From: Takakia lepidozioides
Lineage: Eukaryota; Streptophyta; Takakiopsida; Takakiales; Takakiaceae
Reading direction: 5' to 3'
Length of the DNA stretch: 64,000 nt
NCBI GenBank assembly: GCA_030704615.1
Contig: CM060732.1
Span: 81,057,171 to 81,121,170 of the forward strand
The translations under genes were made by a program, and so were the position numbers. The notes under the pieces were generated by a model. It was not told the origin of the DNA. It did no database searches and was given only the letters and a program-made list of their open reading frames with translations. This document shows positions 1 through 12,900 of this stretch, piece after piece (within the stretch, counting starts at the first letter, position 1; each line of letters starts with the position of its first letter).

Positions 1-811
1 GTTTGGTCACCCACGTCTGCAGATGGATTTGAACAGATGATCACACAATCCACCACTGGTGGAGTTTCTTCTTGCTTCATTCATTGCCGAAAGAATTTGT
101 TCTTGGGCACCGATGCGTGCATCAGACAGGCCAGCGGAATGTTCTTGAGAGCATTTTCAGATGTAATCAAGAGCATCCCCTCGGGATTTCCGAATTCCTC
201 GTTCTCCCATCACCTGGGTCATCTGTAATTCTGAGAGCATGCAAAACTGCTGTAATTTTGAAGCTGGTTGAGGTGGAAGATTGCGCCGCTCGTGGTAGCC
301 CCGTGTTGTTCTCCGTTATGTTGGGTGCTCGATGATGTGATTGTAGTTACATAGTTTGTAGGACATTCTGTGCAAGGGACAGCAACTTCAATGCGATTGG
401 TTTCTAAGATTAGAAGGATATCGTAATCTCAAGTCTTTTGTGTTGTGTCTCTCTTCGATCGTTACGGGTGCTGATTGCTCTGGAGATCCCATTTTCTTTG
501 TGCCCTGACTTGTAGAGCGCCATTGACGTGTTCATGTGAAATTAGGAGCCGCGCAGGTGGTCTTTGAAGCGTTACAAAGCAGCGCTGCAGCGCACTCGGA
601 TGGTCAAATCAGGGTCCGATGTTGAAATATGGATCCCACTGATTTTGTCGACAGGAATGAGTTTGTAATTAGGTCCTTCACTTTGTTGGGAATCGAGGTA
701 GAGAGCTACCTTGGATCGTCCTCTTGCTGTGGGGGCACTTGTTTACTCGAGCTTTGGAGAAATGGGTGGCATGCATTTGCGACAAGCTTAGAGCTAGAAG
801 GAAGATAGACA
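1..811. other. Upstream region of the giant PHD gene
   Basis: No convincing protein or RNA gene is seen here. Short open frames occur on both strands but lack recognisable domains. Lying just ahead of the long plus-strand coding region, it presumably holds the promoter and 5' leader. I could not place a TATA box or transcription start with confidence. Confidence 0.4.
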
Positions 812-919
812 ATGTTCCTGAGGAAGGAAAGGCAGCCAAAACCGACGGTGAATGGAGAAAGTGTAATTGGCATCGAGCAAGACGATATCATCGACTGGGA
901 CACCGATGCGGCCAAATAA
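812..919 (+). CDS. Possible upstream ORF overlapping the main start
   Basis: An ATG at 812 opens a 35-codon frame that ends in TAA at 917-919. It overlaps, in another frame, the first ATG (906) of the giant downstream reading frame. The predicted peptide has a basic start and an acidic tail (IEQDDIIDWDTDAAK), which looks more like protein than random sequence. It could be a regulatory uORF that lowers initiation at 906 and shifts it to the next in-frame ATG (976). Alternatively it could be an authentic coding segment joined by splicing I did not detect. No homologue is recognised. Confidence 0.3.
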   Translation: MFLRKERQPKPTVNGESVIGIEQDDIIDWDTDAAK

Positions 920-3900
920 GTCAGTGGGGCCGCCTAGCCCCGAGACAAGGGCCTCTCTCAGAGACAGGAGGGAGATGGCACCGGCCGCCAGCTTTGTTGC
1001 TGGTGAGAGTGCAGAGGGCAGCGGAGAATTGTTGAAAGATGTGGACGAGAGGCAGGATCTGTCGACTACTGGGTTGGCTGCGGAGGGAGCCGTCGGCAGG
1101 AGCTCAAGAGTGGTGACTCGGGGCATGGAGAAAGGCTGGACTCTTGGGGATGAAGCTTTTGCAGGAGCAGAGGCTAGGCATGCTGTCTTGGACAAGGAAG
1201 TCAAATTACCCAATATGAACACAGAGAACGCTAAGAAGGCTAAAAAGACAAGGGAGAGTGAAATTGGTAGGGTGAGGAAACCACAGAAGGAGGCTGATGA
1301 GGAAGCTGTGGCAGCAGCACCTGTCATGCCAGGGCGAATTACAAGAGGTATGAAGGAGAGGGGGATTGAGAATCTGGGGGACTTAGTGGATGAAGGTCCG
1401 AATCATAGTTCAATGCATGATCAATCCGGGGTTGCAGGGAGGGCAAAACAGAAGAGATCTCTGGAAGGAGGGCACGCAGGAAAGATAAAGACAAAGGATG
1501 GTGATTCTGGCTCAACAGGGCATGGGGAAAGGAAGAAGGGTCACAAAGGGTTAGAGGTATGTTCATCAGAAATGGACAAGGAAGAGAGAGGTACCAAAAT
1601 TCCAATGTTGGTGGGACGAATCACCAGAGGTATGAAACAGGGAGGGAAGAAGGCTCAAAAGGGTTTAGAGGGGGGTTCAACAGAAATGGAGACTGACGAG
1701 AGAGGTGCTGTATTCGAGACAGTGGTGGGACGAATCACTAGAGGTATGAATGGGGAAAAAAAGAAGGCTGACAGGGGTTTAGAGATGGGCTTATCAGAAA
1801 TGGAGACGAAAGAGAGATGCGCCGGAAATCCAACAGTAGTGGGACAAATCACCAGAGGTATGAAAGGAGAAATCAAGAAGGCTCACAAGGGCTTAGAGCT
1901 GATGTCAGCAGAAATGGAGATGGAAGAGGGAGGTTCCGTAAATACAACAGTGGTGGGACGAATCACCAGAGGTATGAAAGAAAGAGTTGTGGTCGGGAAA
2001 GAAATTGATCCAGCAAAAGCATCGGCGGAGCTGTGCAAAACTGTGCATATGTTAGCAGATGGGCAGAGGGGGATTGATGATAAGGAGATGGGTCTGGATC
2101 AAATTGTTGGACAAGGAGGAAAGCAGGGCGAGAGATCATCAGCGGAGAGGGATGTAGGGTTTGGTGTTGTTGGGACTAATGAAAAGCGCAGTGCGGGGAG
2201 CCCACATGTTGACCGCACAAATGCAATGAGAGCATCCGTAAGTGAGCCGATACAGGGAGCTGGGTTTAGTGCAGGGGGAGAAGGGATATTGGGTGCTGCA
2301 AGGAATGAACTTCATGCTTCAGAGAGGAAAACCATGAAAGGGAAGAAAGCCTTAAAAAGAGGGCAGAGTAGTGTCGAGAGCATTTCCACGTTGCAGGAGC
2401 AGGAATTTGTGAGTCGGGCAAGGAGACAGACTACTTTGGACAGAAACAAGTCTGAAGGGAGTACTGTTGGCTCCCTCACTCTCCCAGGGAATGTACTGGC
2501 AGAATCTGATGGAAAGCAACAGAAAAATATGCCTGCAAATAGTGAAGAGCAAATTGTCAAAGCTAGTGGAGAGGGATGTTCGGTGAAGGGAGGAAAGAGG
2601 CCCAGGATAGATGAACAACAAGGAAGCATTCAACCTTCAAAAAGCTTATGGCTGAGAGGTGACAGCAAGAATGTCCCAGAGACTGAGGTGAAAATCAAAG
2701 CTTCTTTTGTATGTTCTTTGAAGGTCTTTCCTTTCTTCTTCTGCTCAGAAATGGTTTTTCTTCTGACCAAGAGCTTCTTATGTGCCTTGAATATGGTCTC
2801 CTCATTTCTTTTTATTTGATTACCCTTCACATGCAAGTCTGGATTTTGCTCTGCACTTACATGGACATATGTTTGAAGGGCAACAAGAATCATCTGCAAG
2901 ATGCCACGAAGGAAGTCAAAGAGATGACCTTGCCCTATCCTCTAAGAGCAAGACCAACTCCCGTAATTTCCCAGAATCCGAACGTCACAGGTTCCAAGAA
3001 CATTATTGAGACTGAAGGTGGGAAGTTGCCATGTGAGGTTGAACCTCCGGCTATTGTTCATAACAAGCTGAAGAGGAAGAGGCCAGATAAGCATGAAGGA
3101 AGAGAGGAAACCAAGAGGGAGGTGGCAAGAAAAGAGGGATATGTTGAAGGATGTTTGGTGACCTCAGAAGGTGATGTTGTGGAGGGAGCTGCTAGGGAGA
3201 AAGGAAAGCTTTTAGCTGGGGTAGATGTTGGGGCAATTCCAAGTAACAATTTGGATTTAGAGCCGACGAAGGAGGTGAAACAAGGTAGTGTGAAAGGGGG
3301 GAGAGGCAGAAGCAAGAGAAAAGGGCTGGAAGTTGAAATCTTTCCGGCTGGCTTAACAAATAGTCCGGAGGAAGTGACGGTAAGGTCTGCAACCCTTCGT
3401 TCTGCTAAGAAGAAGGGCAGCCCAGAAATAGCAAATGTTGGGCAGGTTGTGGAGAGCATGCAAGGAGGGATGGCTGCTATCTCCAAGGGTGATGCTAGTA
3501 ACAAGGCTGAGGAATTGTTGCGAGGGGATGCTTTGAGGGATGACACATTGCTAGAGGCCAGGGTTGAGTGCATAGCTGGGGTCATGAACCAATTGAAGAA
3601 GACTGTGAGGGAAAATACTTTTGCAGAGAGTGGAAGCAGTCTGAATGGGTTTGAGAGTGAAGTTCAGGCCATACCAGCAAGTACTGGTGGATCTTTGATT
3701 ATTGCTGGCACTGTTTTGGATGGAAGAGAGTGTTTGCAAAATAGTGAGGGAGGTGGTGAAGAGATGAATGAGAGACCAGACATTCCAGCAACAAGAGAGA
3801 CACAAAGTTTAGATGAAGGTACGTCAAAGATAGAGAAGGATCCACTTCTGATGGGGTCTTTGGTAAGATTGCAAGACGAACCAGCAGATTCTGAAGCACA

Positions 3901-6900
3901 GATGGATAGTGTTTGTGGAGAAATGGCTGCTCCAAACCAGCATGTGAATTTGATGGGCAATGTCGTGGAGGACAATCTGGAGACAGTCTCAAAGGAGCTG
4001 GAACTTCAGCAGCCTGATTCTGTCTTGATCAGCATGGAAACCAGTCTTGTGAGGGATGAGAATCTGGAAACAGTATGTAAGGATGAAGGAAAGGTCTGTT
4101 TGCAAGACGAGGTGAGTTGTAGGGTGCAGGAGGAGCTGGCACGGGAACTGGACACTGTGTCTAAGGATGGAGGAGATGTTCAAACAGACATTCTGAACAG
4201 TAAGGAAGGGGAGATCACTAACAAAAGGGAGACTCTTCACAAGGGTTGCAGTGAAGCCTTTGAGAAGGTTTGGGGTGCGGAAAATACTTTTGCAGAGAGT
4301 GGAAGTGGTCTGAATGGGTTTGAGAGTGAAGTTCAGGCTATACCAGCAAGTACTGGTGGATCTTTGATTATTGCTGGCACTGTTTTGGATGGAAGAGAGT
4401 GTTTGCAAAATAGTGAGAGAGGTGGTGAAGAGATGAATGAGAGACCAGACATTCCAGCAACAAGAGAGACGCAAAGTTTAAATGAAGGTACGTCAAAGAT
4501 AGAGAAGGATCCACTTCTGATGGGGTCTTTGGTAAGATTGCAAGACGAACCAGCAGATTCTGAAGCACAGATGGATAGTGTTTGTGGAGAAATGGCTGCT
4601 CCAAACCAGCATGTGAATTTGATGGGCAATGTCGTGGATGAGAAAGAGGAAACCGTCTCAAAGGAGCTGGAACTTCAGAAGCCTGATTCTATCTTGATCA
4701 GCATGGAAACCAGTCTTGTGAGGGAGGAGAATCTGGAAACAGTATGTAAGGATGAAGGAAAGGTCTGTTTGCAAGACGAGGTGAGTTGTAGGGTGCAGGA
4801 GGAGCTGGCACGGGAACTGGACACTGTGTCTAAGGATGGAGGAGATGTTCAAACAGACATTCTGAACAGTAAGGAAGGGGAGATCACTAACAAAAGGGAG
4901 ACTCTTCACAAGGGTTGCAGTGAAGCCTTTGAGAAGGTTTGGGGTGCGGAAAATACTTTTGCAGAGAGTGGAAGTGGTCTGAATGGGTTTGAGAGTGAAG
5001 TTCAGGCTATACCAGCAAGTACTGGTGGATCTTTGATTATTGCTGGCACTGTTTTGGATGGAAGAGAGTGTTTGCAAAATAGTGAGAGAGGTGGTGAAGA
5101 GATGAATGAGAGACCAGACATTCCAGCAACAAGAGAGACGCAAAGTTTAAATGAAGGTACGTCAAAGATAGAGAAGGATCCACTTCTGATGGGGTCTTTG
5201 GTAAGATTGCAAGACGAACCAGCAGATTCTGAAGCACAGATGGATAGTGTTTGTGGAGAAATAGCTGCTCCAAACCAGCATGTGAATTTGATGGGCAATG
5301 TCGTGGATGAGAAAGAGGAAACCGTCTCAAAGGAGCTGGAACTTCAGAAGCCTGATTCTATCTTGATCAGCATGGAAACCAGTCTTGTGAGGGAGGAGAA
5401 TCTGGAAACAGTATGTAAGGATGAAGGAAAGGTCTGTTTGCAAGACGAGGTGAGTTGTAGGGTGCAGGAGGAGCTGGCACGGGAACTGGACACTGTGTCT
5501 AAGGATGGAGGAGATGTTCAAACAGACATTCTGAACAGTAAGGAAGGGGAGATCACTAACAAAAGGGAGACTCTTCACAAGGGTTGCAGTGAAGCCTTTG
5601 AGAAGGTTTGGGGTGCCAGAGAAGAGAGTGGAGCTTTCCTGGATTGTGAGGGAAAACCTGAGGATGGACTGGTGCACGTAACCCCTCTTAAGGATACTAG
5701 AGTGGATTTGAATAAAGTGATTTGCTTCTTGGAAGAAAAGAAGGCAGGTTGTGAGTTAAATTTGGATGAAAGGTTAGTTTTGATCAATGACAGTGTTCTC
5801 ATACCAGGACACAGTGAGCCGTCCATCCGTTCGAGGGTAGCAGCAAAAGTACAGGAAGATATCTGTGAGTCTTTGGGGGAAAAGGGGCCAGGATTGGCTC
5901 TGGAAGCAGAAGAGGGAACAGGTCTTCATGGAGATGACAATATCACTTTTTCATCTGATGTGAGAGATATAAATCTTGGTACAGCTCTGACGCTCACAGC
6001 AAAAGAGACACCTCCAGCAGAAAATCAAAGTAAGGTTGCAACAGGGACAGCAGCTCTATGTGAGCAGACAGCAAATGTTGCCGACCAACACTTGCCAACA
6101 GTGGTTGTGCCGGGAGTTCTCTCTCTCATTATGAAGGAGGTGGAAGTAGGTCTTGGGGAACCTGAGTCAATTGCAGGGAGAAGAAATCGTGAGCAAAGAG
6201 TTGTAGGGGGGAAAGATGAGCTTCTAATGGCTGGGGTGCCAGGTACCCGCGGTGAGAGAGAGGGGCTCTGTTTGACAGGTGAGAAAGACGTTGTCAAAGC
6301 AGAGATTGGGAAGGATGATCTAGTGGCAGCACCATTCCACAAACCTGAGGAACAGTCCAATAGGAATACTTCACCCCATAAGCATGCTACATGTCACTCT
6401 GCTGAAACAAAACAGGATGAGGTTTGTGAGGGTGACCAATCTCAGAAGGTAAAACAGGCCCAAAAGTCAAATGAGGATGTGGAGGTGTTCAAAGAACAGC
6501 TGATTGTATTGGAGGGAGATTGTTCAGCTCTGATGGATGTGGGAGGGAGTCTCTTTGAAGATGACAGGACTCCGAAGAAGGTGGAGGTCATTCAGGAAGT
6601 GGTGGCTGATTCAAATTGTAGGGAGGTGGGGCAAGGTTATAAGATATGCAGAGAACCCGTGGTTGTGAGAGAGGGAAGGGAATTGTTTCCAGAGGACATC
6701 TCTGAGCAAGACGCAGTTGTTAGGGAAGTAGGTGACAATTTACAGCAAAACCTGGGCATGATAGAGCTAGAAGTAGATTTGATGAAAGAGGAGCTTAGTA
6801 CTAGACTTCAGGAGATGCCAACAGGGAAGGTGCCAGCCAAGGATCAAGAAGCAATCGAACTTCCAAAAAACTATCCAGGACTGGATACAGATTCAAAGCA

Positions 6901-9900
6901 ACTGGAAAGGGTTGACATCAAAGAGAAAGCAGGTATGCAGATCCAGGTGGAACTTGTGCACCAAGGGGAACTGAGTAAAAGTGAACAGAGAGAAATTGAT
7001 GGAGAGCAGGCAGTTTCTTCTATGGAAGCAGAAGACGTAGCAGAAAAACTGACATTGGAACAGAGAAATTTGTCCCAAAAGGACAGAATGGGAAGTTTTA
7101 ACAAAGAGAGAGAGACGATGGTCAGGCAAGATGGAGATGATGCTCTTGAGGTAGCAGCTGCAGGATTGAAGGTGGGAGGGGGTGCAGCTCTGGAGGGTCA
7201 CATATTGGGCAAAAACATGACAGAGGATGTGACCCAGGTGGGGCTCTTACAGAGTTCTAGTGAAGACAATGTCATACCCATCAAATTAAACGACTGTTGT
7301 GAAAGAGAGGCCAGTGCAGAGCTGAACTCCATGCTTCTGAATGAATCTGTAGATTGTCCCCATTTGGCAGAGGGTCAGATGGACCATAAAATGGGGAAGA
7401 ATGCTGTCATGGGGGAGCAATGTAAGGAAGACACTTCTGTACCTGTCACATTACATGCAAAGGTTGGCATGAAACACAATGCCACTACTACTCTGAATGA
7501 GTGCGGAGATGTCCCTGAATGCGGAGATGCCACTACATTTTGCAACAGAGAAGTTTGTTCAAAGGAAGAGCAAGCCAGTTTCAATATATCAGAGAATATG
7601 GCCAAAGAAAAGGAAGGTGGCACCAGAGAGAAGCATGACACATGTGCTGGTGAAGAGGTGGGTGGAAGGTTTACAGGTGAGAGCTGTAGGGCATATAATG
7701 CAATACCCATAACATCCGATGGCTGTCAGCAAGGGGAAGCTGATACAAAACTGAACTCCACCATGGTTATGAATGAGTCTGATGATGTCCCCAACTGTTC
7801 AGAGGGTCAGGTGGACAATGATAGAGCCATGGCACAGAAATTGGAAAGTTGTAGCAAAGACAGAGCCATACCCGTCAAATTAGATGGCTGTCAGGGAGGA
7901 GAAGCTGGCATGAAGTTGAATGTCATTACCAACTGCTCCAAAGATATACAGGATTACAGGAAGGACACCAAATGTTCCAATAGCAAAGATCTTTCACAGG
8001 GAGAGCAAACGGGTCTCAAGCTAGATGGGGGAATAATATGTATGGGTGACAGTTGTAGGGAGGATAATGCCTTACCCATGACATTAGAAGGCTATTGGGT
8101 AGGAGAGGCTGGCACAAAGCTCAATGTTCTGAGTATGATTGAGTCTGAAGATGTTCCTGCTTATGGACAGGGTCAGATGGACAGTCAAATGCCCTTTGAA
8201 TTAGCCGGCTGTCAAGAAGGAGATGAATGTATGAAGAGCAAAGCTACTATTGCTGTGAATGACCCAGGAGATGTTACTGAGTGGGGAGCTGCCACCGGAT
8301 TTGAAGACTGCTTGAAGAAAGATCAATTGGGTTGCAAGGTTCTAAAGTGTAGAGAAACAAAAGATGGGAGAGATGAGCATGACAGTTTTGCTGGTGAAGT
8401 GGGAGGGATTGCGGATGGTGGCTTAAAGTGTATGGAGGAGGAGGCAACTGTGAAGAGCAACCCATGTGTTTCTAAGGTGGACCAGATAGATCTTACAGAG
8501 AACACCAAAAGTACTGAGGTGGGTGTTCTTAAGAAGGCCAAAATTTCCGAGGAAGGGAAGTCTGCAGCCATGGAGCTGGAAGGGATTTCCAAGAAAGAGA
8601 TACTAGATGGTAATAAGCATGCTCACTTTGCTAGACAAATGTACTCTGTTTTGAGGGAGCCAGAGGGAGATACTGTCAAGGAACAAGATGGCATTCACAA
8701 AGTAGAGGAGGCTGCTGTTAATGAGCAGGGAATGACGTCTGAAGTTATTGAGCTGGTAAGTATAGAAGAAGTGTCTGAACAAGAGAAGCTCGAGGTTGAA
8801 GGGGACAAATGTTTGACAGAGGAAAATGTGGTAGAGAGAGGAGGCAGACCCCAGCTGACTGCTTGTGCAGAGGTCCTAGATTCGGAGACACAGTCTATAG
8901 TGGAGAGGATGGATGATAGATCCCTCTATTTCAAAACTGAAGAGCATCAAGGTGATGCTATGAGGGTTGAGTGCACAATGTTCGTGGAAGTTGGACCTGC
9001 TGAGGGAGAGCAGGATCTTTTCCCCATATTGGAGCGAGCAATATTCCAACAGGCAGGGAATTCACAATGTCTGCTTGATAAGATGGAGGACGACATTGAT
9101 TATATTGCAACTGCCGAAGAGCCACATCCTTCACAATCCAAATCACAGAAGGGAAATGCATCTGAGAGAGAGGGCTTGCTATTGAACCTCAAAGAGTCTG
9201 AGATTGTCTCAGCAGGAGCAGATGGAGTTACACCTGCACCATCACCGAGTGAAATGGACACAAAGGCACCTCAGCCTGAGATACACACAATACAGTCTGA
9301 GCTTTTACCCAGCACCCCGGTAGCATCGACATATCAAATTGCCCCTTTGATGAAGGAAAGTTCACTCAGCAGTCCAAGAGAAGGAACAGTAGCAGACTCC
9401 AACCCTACAGTCATGGGGACTGTGACTGATATTTTTGAGAAAGCAAAGGTTTCCTGGCAGCAAGACAACGAAGAGGTTGTATTGCAGACCTGGGGCCAAC
9501 ATGGAGAAGTTATGAATGGTCAGTGTGTAAGAGTGCAGGAGGCATTCCTAAAAGTGAAAGCTACAGGAATGGAGGAAGTTGCATCTGCAGAAAACGAAGA
9601 AAAATTAGTGGAGAATTCATCAGATATACATGATATGGTATCCATGCTCCACAAAGAAGAGGCGATGGCTGCAGCAATACACTCTGACCATTCATCAGCT
9701 CTGGGAAAGGAGGTTGAGGCTCCTGTGCAGACTTTAAGCATAGATCCAGAGCAAACAGGGGGACTGCAACCAGAAAATGGGGCAGCACTCTCAGAGGCTT
9801 TGAAACTAGATAAGCTTACAGATATTGAGCACACAGAGAGCCTAAATGGGAAGGTATTGGAGACGGTGGTAGAGTCTCCTCTTGAGAGGACAGTGGGAGA

Positions 9901-12900
9901 TAAGATGCATGCTGAAACTTTGAGCTTCCAAGAAGGTATGCTGTTACAGGGGAAAACCCTCAGTCGCCAGCAAATGATGGCCTCCCTGTGTGCAGAGAGT
10001 TCCTCTCTCCCAGTTGACCCAAGCATGGATCAGCAGTTGTCCCATAGAGAGGTATGCAGTCTTTTCTGCTCTTTCTGGCTTGTCTGTTTCAGCCAGGGTC
10101 TACCCTCTCTCTCTCTTACTCATGCGTTCCCTTTTTTGGGATTGTTGTAAGCAATTCAGCACTCTTGACCTGGTTTTATATATTGCGGTTCAAAGCCTTA
10201 CAATAGCTCCAGAAAGGCATCCTGCAGGGAGTATGCCCTTAATGTATTATGGCCAAGGGTTCCAGCTGGTGGCATATCCTTTGTCTTCCTTTCTGATGTG
10301 TGTGTGCCTGGCTTCAGCCCGAGAGCAGGTATGAATCAATTGCTGAATGTCCAAGCAAAGCATTCTTATCAGAGAGACAAGTTTGGGATGAGGCACATGC
10401 ACTTATCACACATAAGGAGAATCCTTTGAAGGAGCAGGAGCTGATGCCCGAAGTGGTAGGCCAAGAAGAGGAGGAAGCTCCTCTGTCAGTGACAAAGAAA
10501 AGAAAGCGTATGCTTGCATCCACTCCTGTTGATTCTGGTGGCCGCCGAATCCGACCTCGCCCTCTTGACACCAACCAACCCATTCCTGTGTTTGTCGAAG
10601 GTCGTGATAAGGTGAGAACCTCTCTCTCCTCTGTGATGTGGGTTTCTTGTTGTTCTACTTTGTCCCATTGTCCCTTGGGGCCCCTGTGCACTGTGTAATT
10701 TTCTTTATTTTTCCTTTCTTTGCTTCTCAGTGTGTAAGGGGGATCTCACAATCTTGAAGGATTCCTTCAGACGTTGGATGGAGAGCATTCCTAAATTATG
10801 TAGAGGCGTGTATGGTAATTCAGTCATTTCTTAATCTACATTAAACATTGTCTGAAGAGATGGCAGGCGTAGTATGGATATTTGCAACCATGCTTGTGTA
10901 AATGTAGTCTCTCACTTTCCGTCTTCCCCTTCAGTCGTGCTCCTGAATTTCAGGATATTAGATGACCCCCCAGGGTGGACAGCAGTCGCTTGCTCTTAAC
11001 GTCCACTTGACAGCCTCTGGATGGTGGCAGAGCAGCTGTCACTGCCCATTACTCAAAATTGACACCAACATTTCACTCAGAAGCCTTGGATGGCCTGCCA
11101 TAATGTGGGAATTGTTGGTTTTTGAAGAAGGTAGTAGGCAGGAATCCTACCGGAGGAATGTTACATCCCAGTAGTGCATCTTAAAGGCATCAACTGAAAT
11201 GGTTGATAGCCCACATTTGAGCTTCAGCCGTTTATCGTATAAGAGCCGAGTATTGATAGGACCAAACATGGGCTGGCAATATTTCACAAGTCTGAGGAGC
11301 AGAAGTTTCTTCACGATTTATGTTACTTCGGCTGTTTTTCAGGAATTGTTGGAGTACGATGCGGGTGTGTTCTGCCGTTTGCTACAGCAACCAGAGGAAG
11401 GGACCAGCTTGCAGGGTTCTGGATATGATTTTTGCATGGCAAAGGACGGTGTTCCTTCCGGAGCAAAAACTGTTTCAGCACACTCAAAAAGAGAATGTAG
11501 CATATCTGTTCCATCTTTCAAAATCATTACTGGCTATGAAGAGATGCAGCAACAGCTTGAGAAAGGCAAGCAACTACAGGCTGAAATAGAGGAGTTGCAG
11601 GCATCTCGATACAATGTATATTCTGAAAAGCTTCAACCATGGTGACTTTTTACTATTCCATTGAGGGGTTTTGCCAAACATGCTATCTCAGCCTATAGTG
11701 TAGAGTCATTGCCAGTGTGATGTATATGTCAGTATCAATGGCCATGAAGGCCTTAGACCACTGACAGGACCTTACCTGTCATTTGCACTGACAGCTATGG
11801 AAACCCTAATATTTTACCCCTCTGGTCATGTTGGTTTTCTTTCGGCGTGTACTTCGTTGCTGGGTCTTGGCCTAGAGGTTTGTTTCTTTATAGGAAGAAG
11901 TGACTTTTGCTGCAGGAAGATTCTATGCATCTTTTGTCTCAAGTGAGTGCAGTCTGCTTCTTTGTCTATGTGCCTTCATTGTTACTCAATATGTGTTGGT
12001 TTTTTACCTTAATTGTCTCTAAAGCTGTCTCCTGGCTTCTCCATCTTGTGGAATCGAAGTGTAATCTTAATGAAAAGCGTGGGAGGAGAGTCAGCAGTTT
12101 GGAAACTGTGTCACAGTTCAGACTTAATATAGTAAAACCAGACTTTTTGTCAACGTATGTGCAAGTTAACCACCCAACCCTGAATCCTCAAGGAGTCTGT
12201 GCATCTAGCTAATGCCCTCAGCCTTGCTCACCAAGAACAGCCCTGTGGCATTTTTCCCCTAAAGACTCACATCAGGTCCTCCTAAGTACTCCCCCAGGAT
12301 TCCCCCTTTGCTCTGAGATACCCCTAAGTATTTGCTGCTTGCTATTAAAAGGCCTTTGCCGTTCAGCTTCTTTTGCTTAGTCTTTACTCGCTTCAGATCC
12401 TACTGTTGTGGTTATTCTATTTCCAGCCTTGCTTAGTCACTAACCAAGCCTTGCTAAACTTGTCCGTGACAGACTGTATGTCTGCTGCTGGATGAGTTGC
12501 ATGGGTTTTGACCTGATGCTCTTCACACACCTGTCTGCCTGCTTCTTTGGTTGCAGTTGTCTACAGGTTCCTCTTCAAAGGTGCCACCATCCAACTATGA
12601 CATGGATGATGATGACGAAAAATGGTTGTCTTCATGGAACCAGCATTCAAAAGAAGCTGGTTTACAGCCACTCTCAGAGGATCAATTTGAACAAATAATT
12701 GAGTACCTGGAGAGAGCTTCAGTCCAACTGACAGAGGAAAAGCGAGACGCCTTATTTCCACGCTCAAGCTCCATCCCATCAAGCTCTGTCTCCAATCCAT
12801 TAGGCACATATCCAGTGCAGTCCACTCCCATACCTAGTGGTCCATCGACTTCTGTTGGACGGAGCTCACTGCCATTGGCTTCTAGCCCTCCTGTCTCGGT

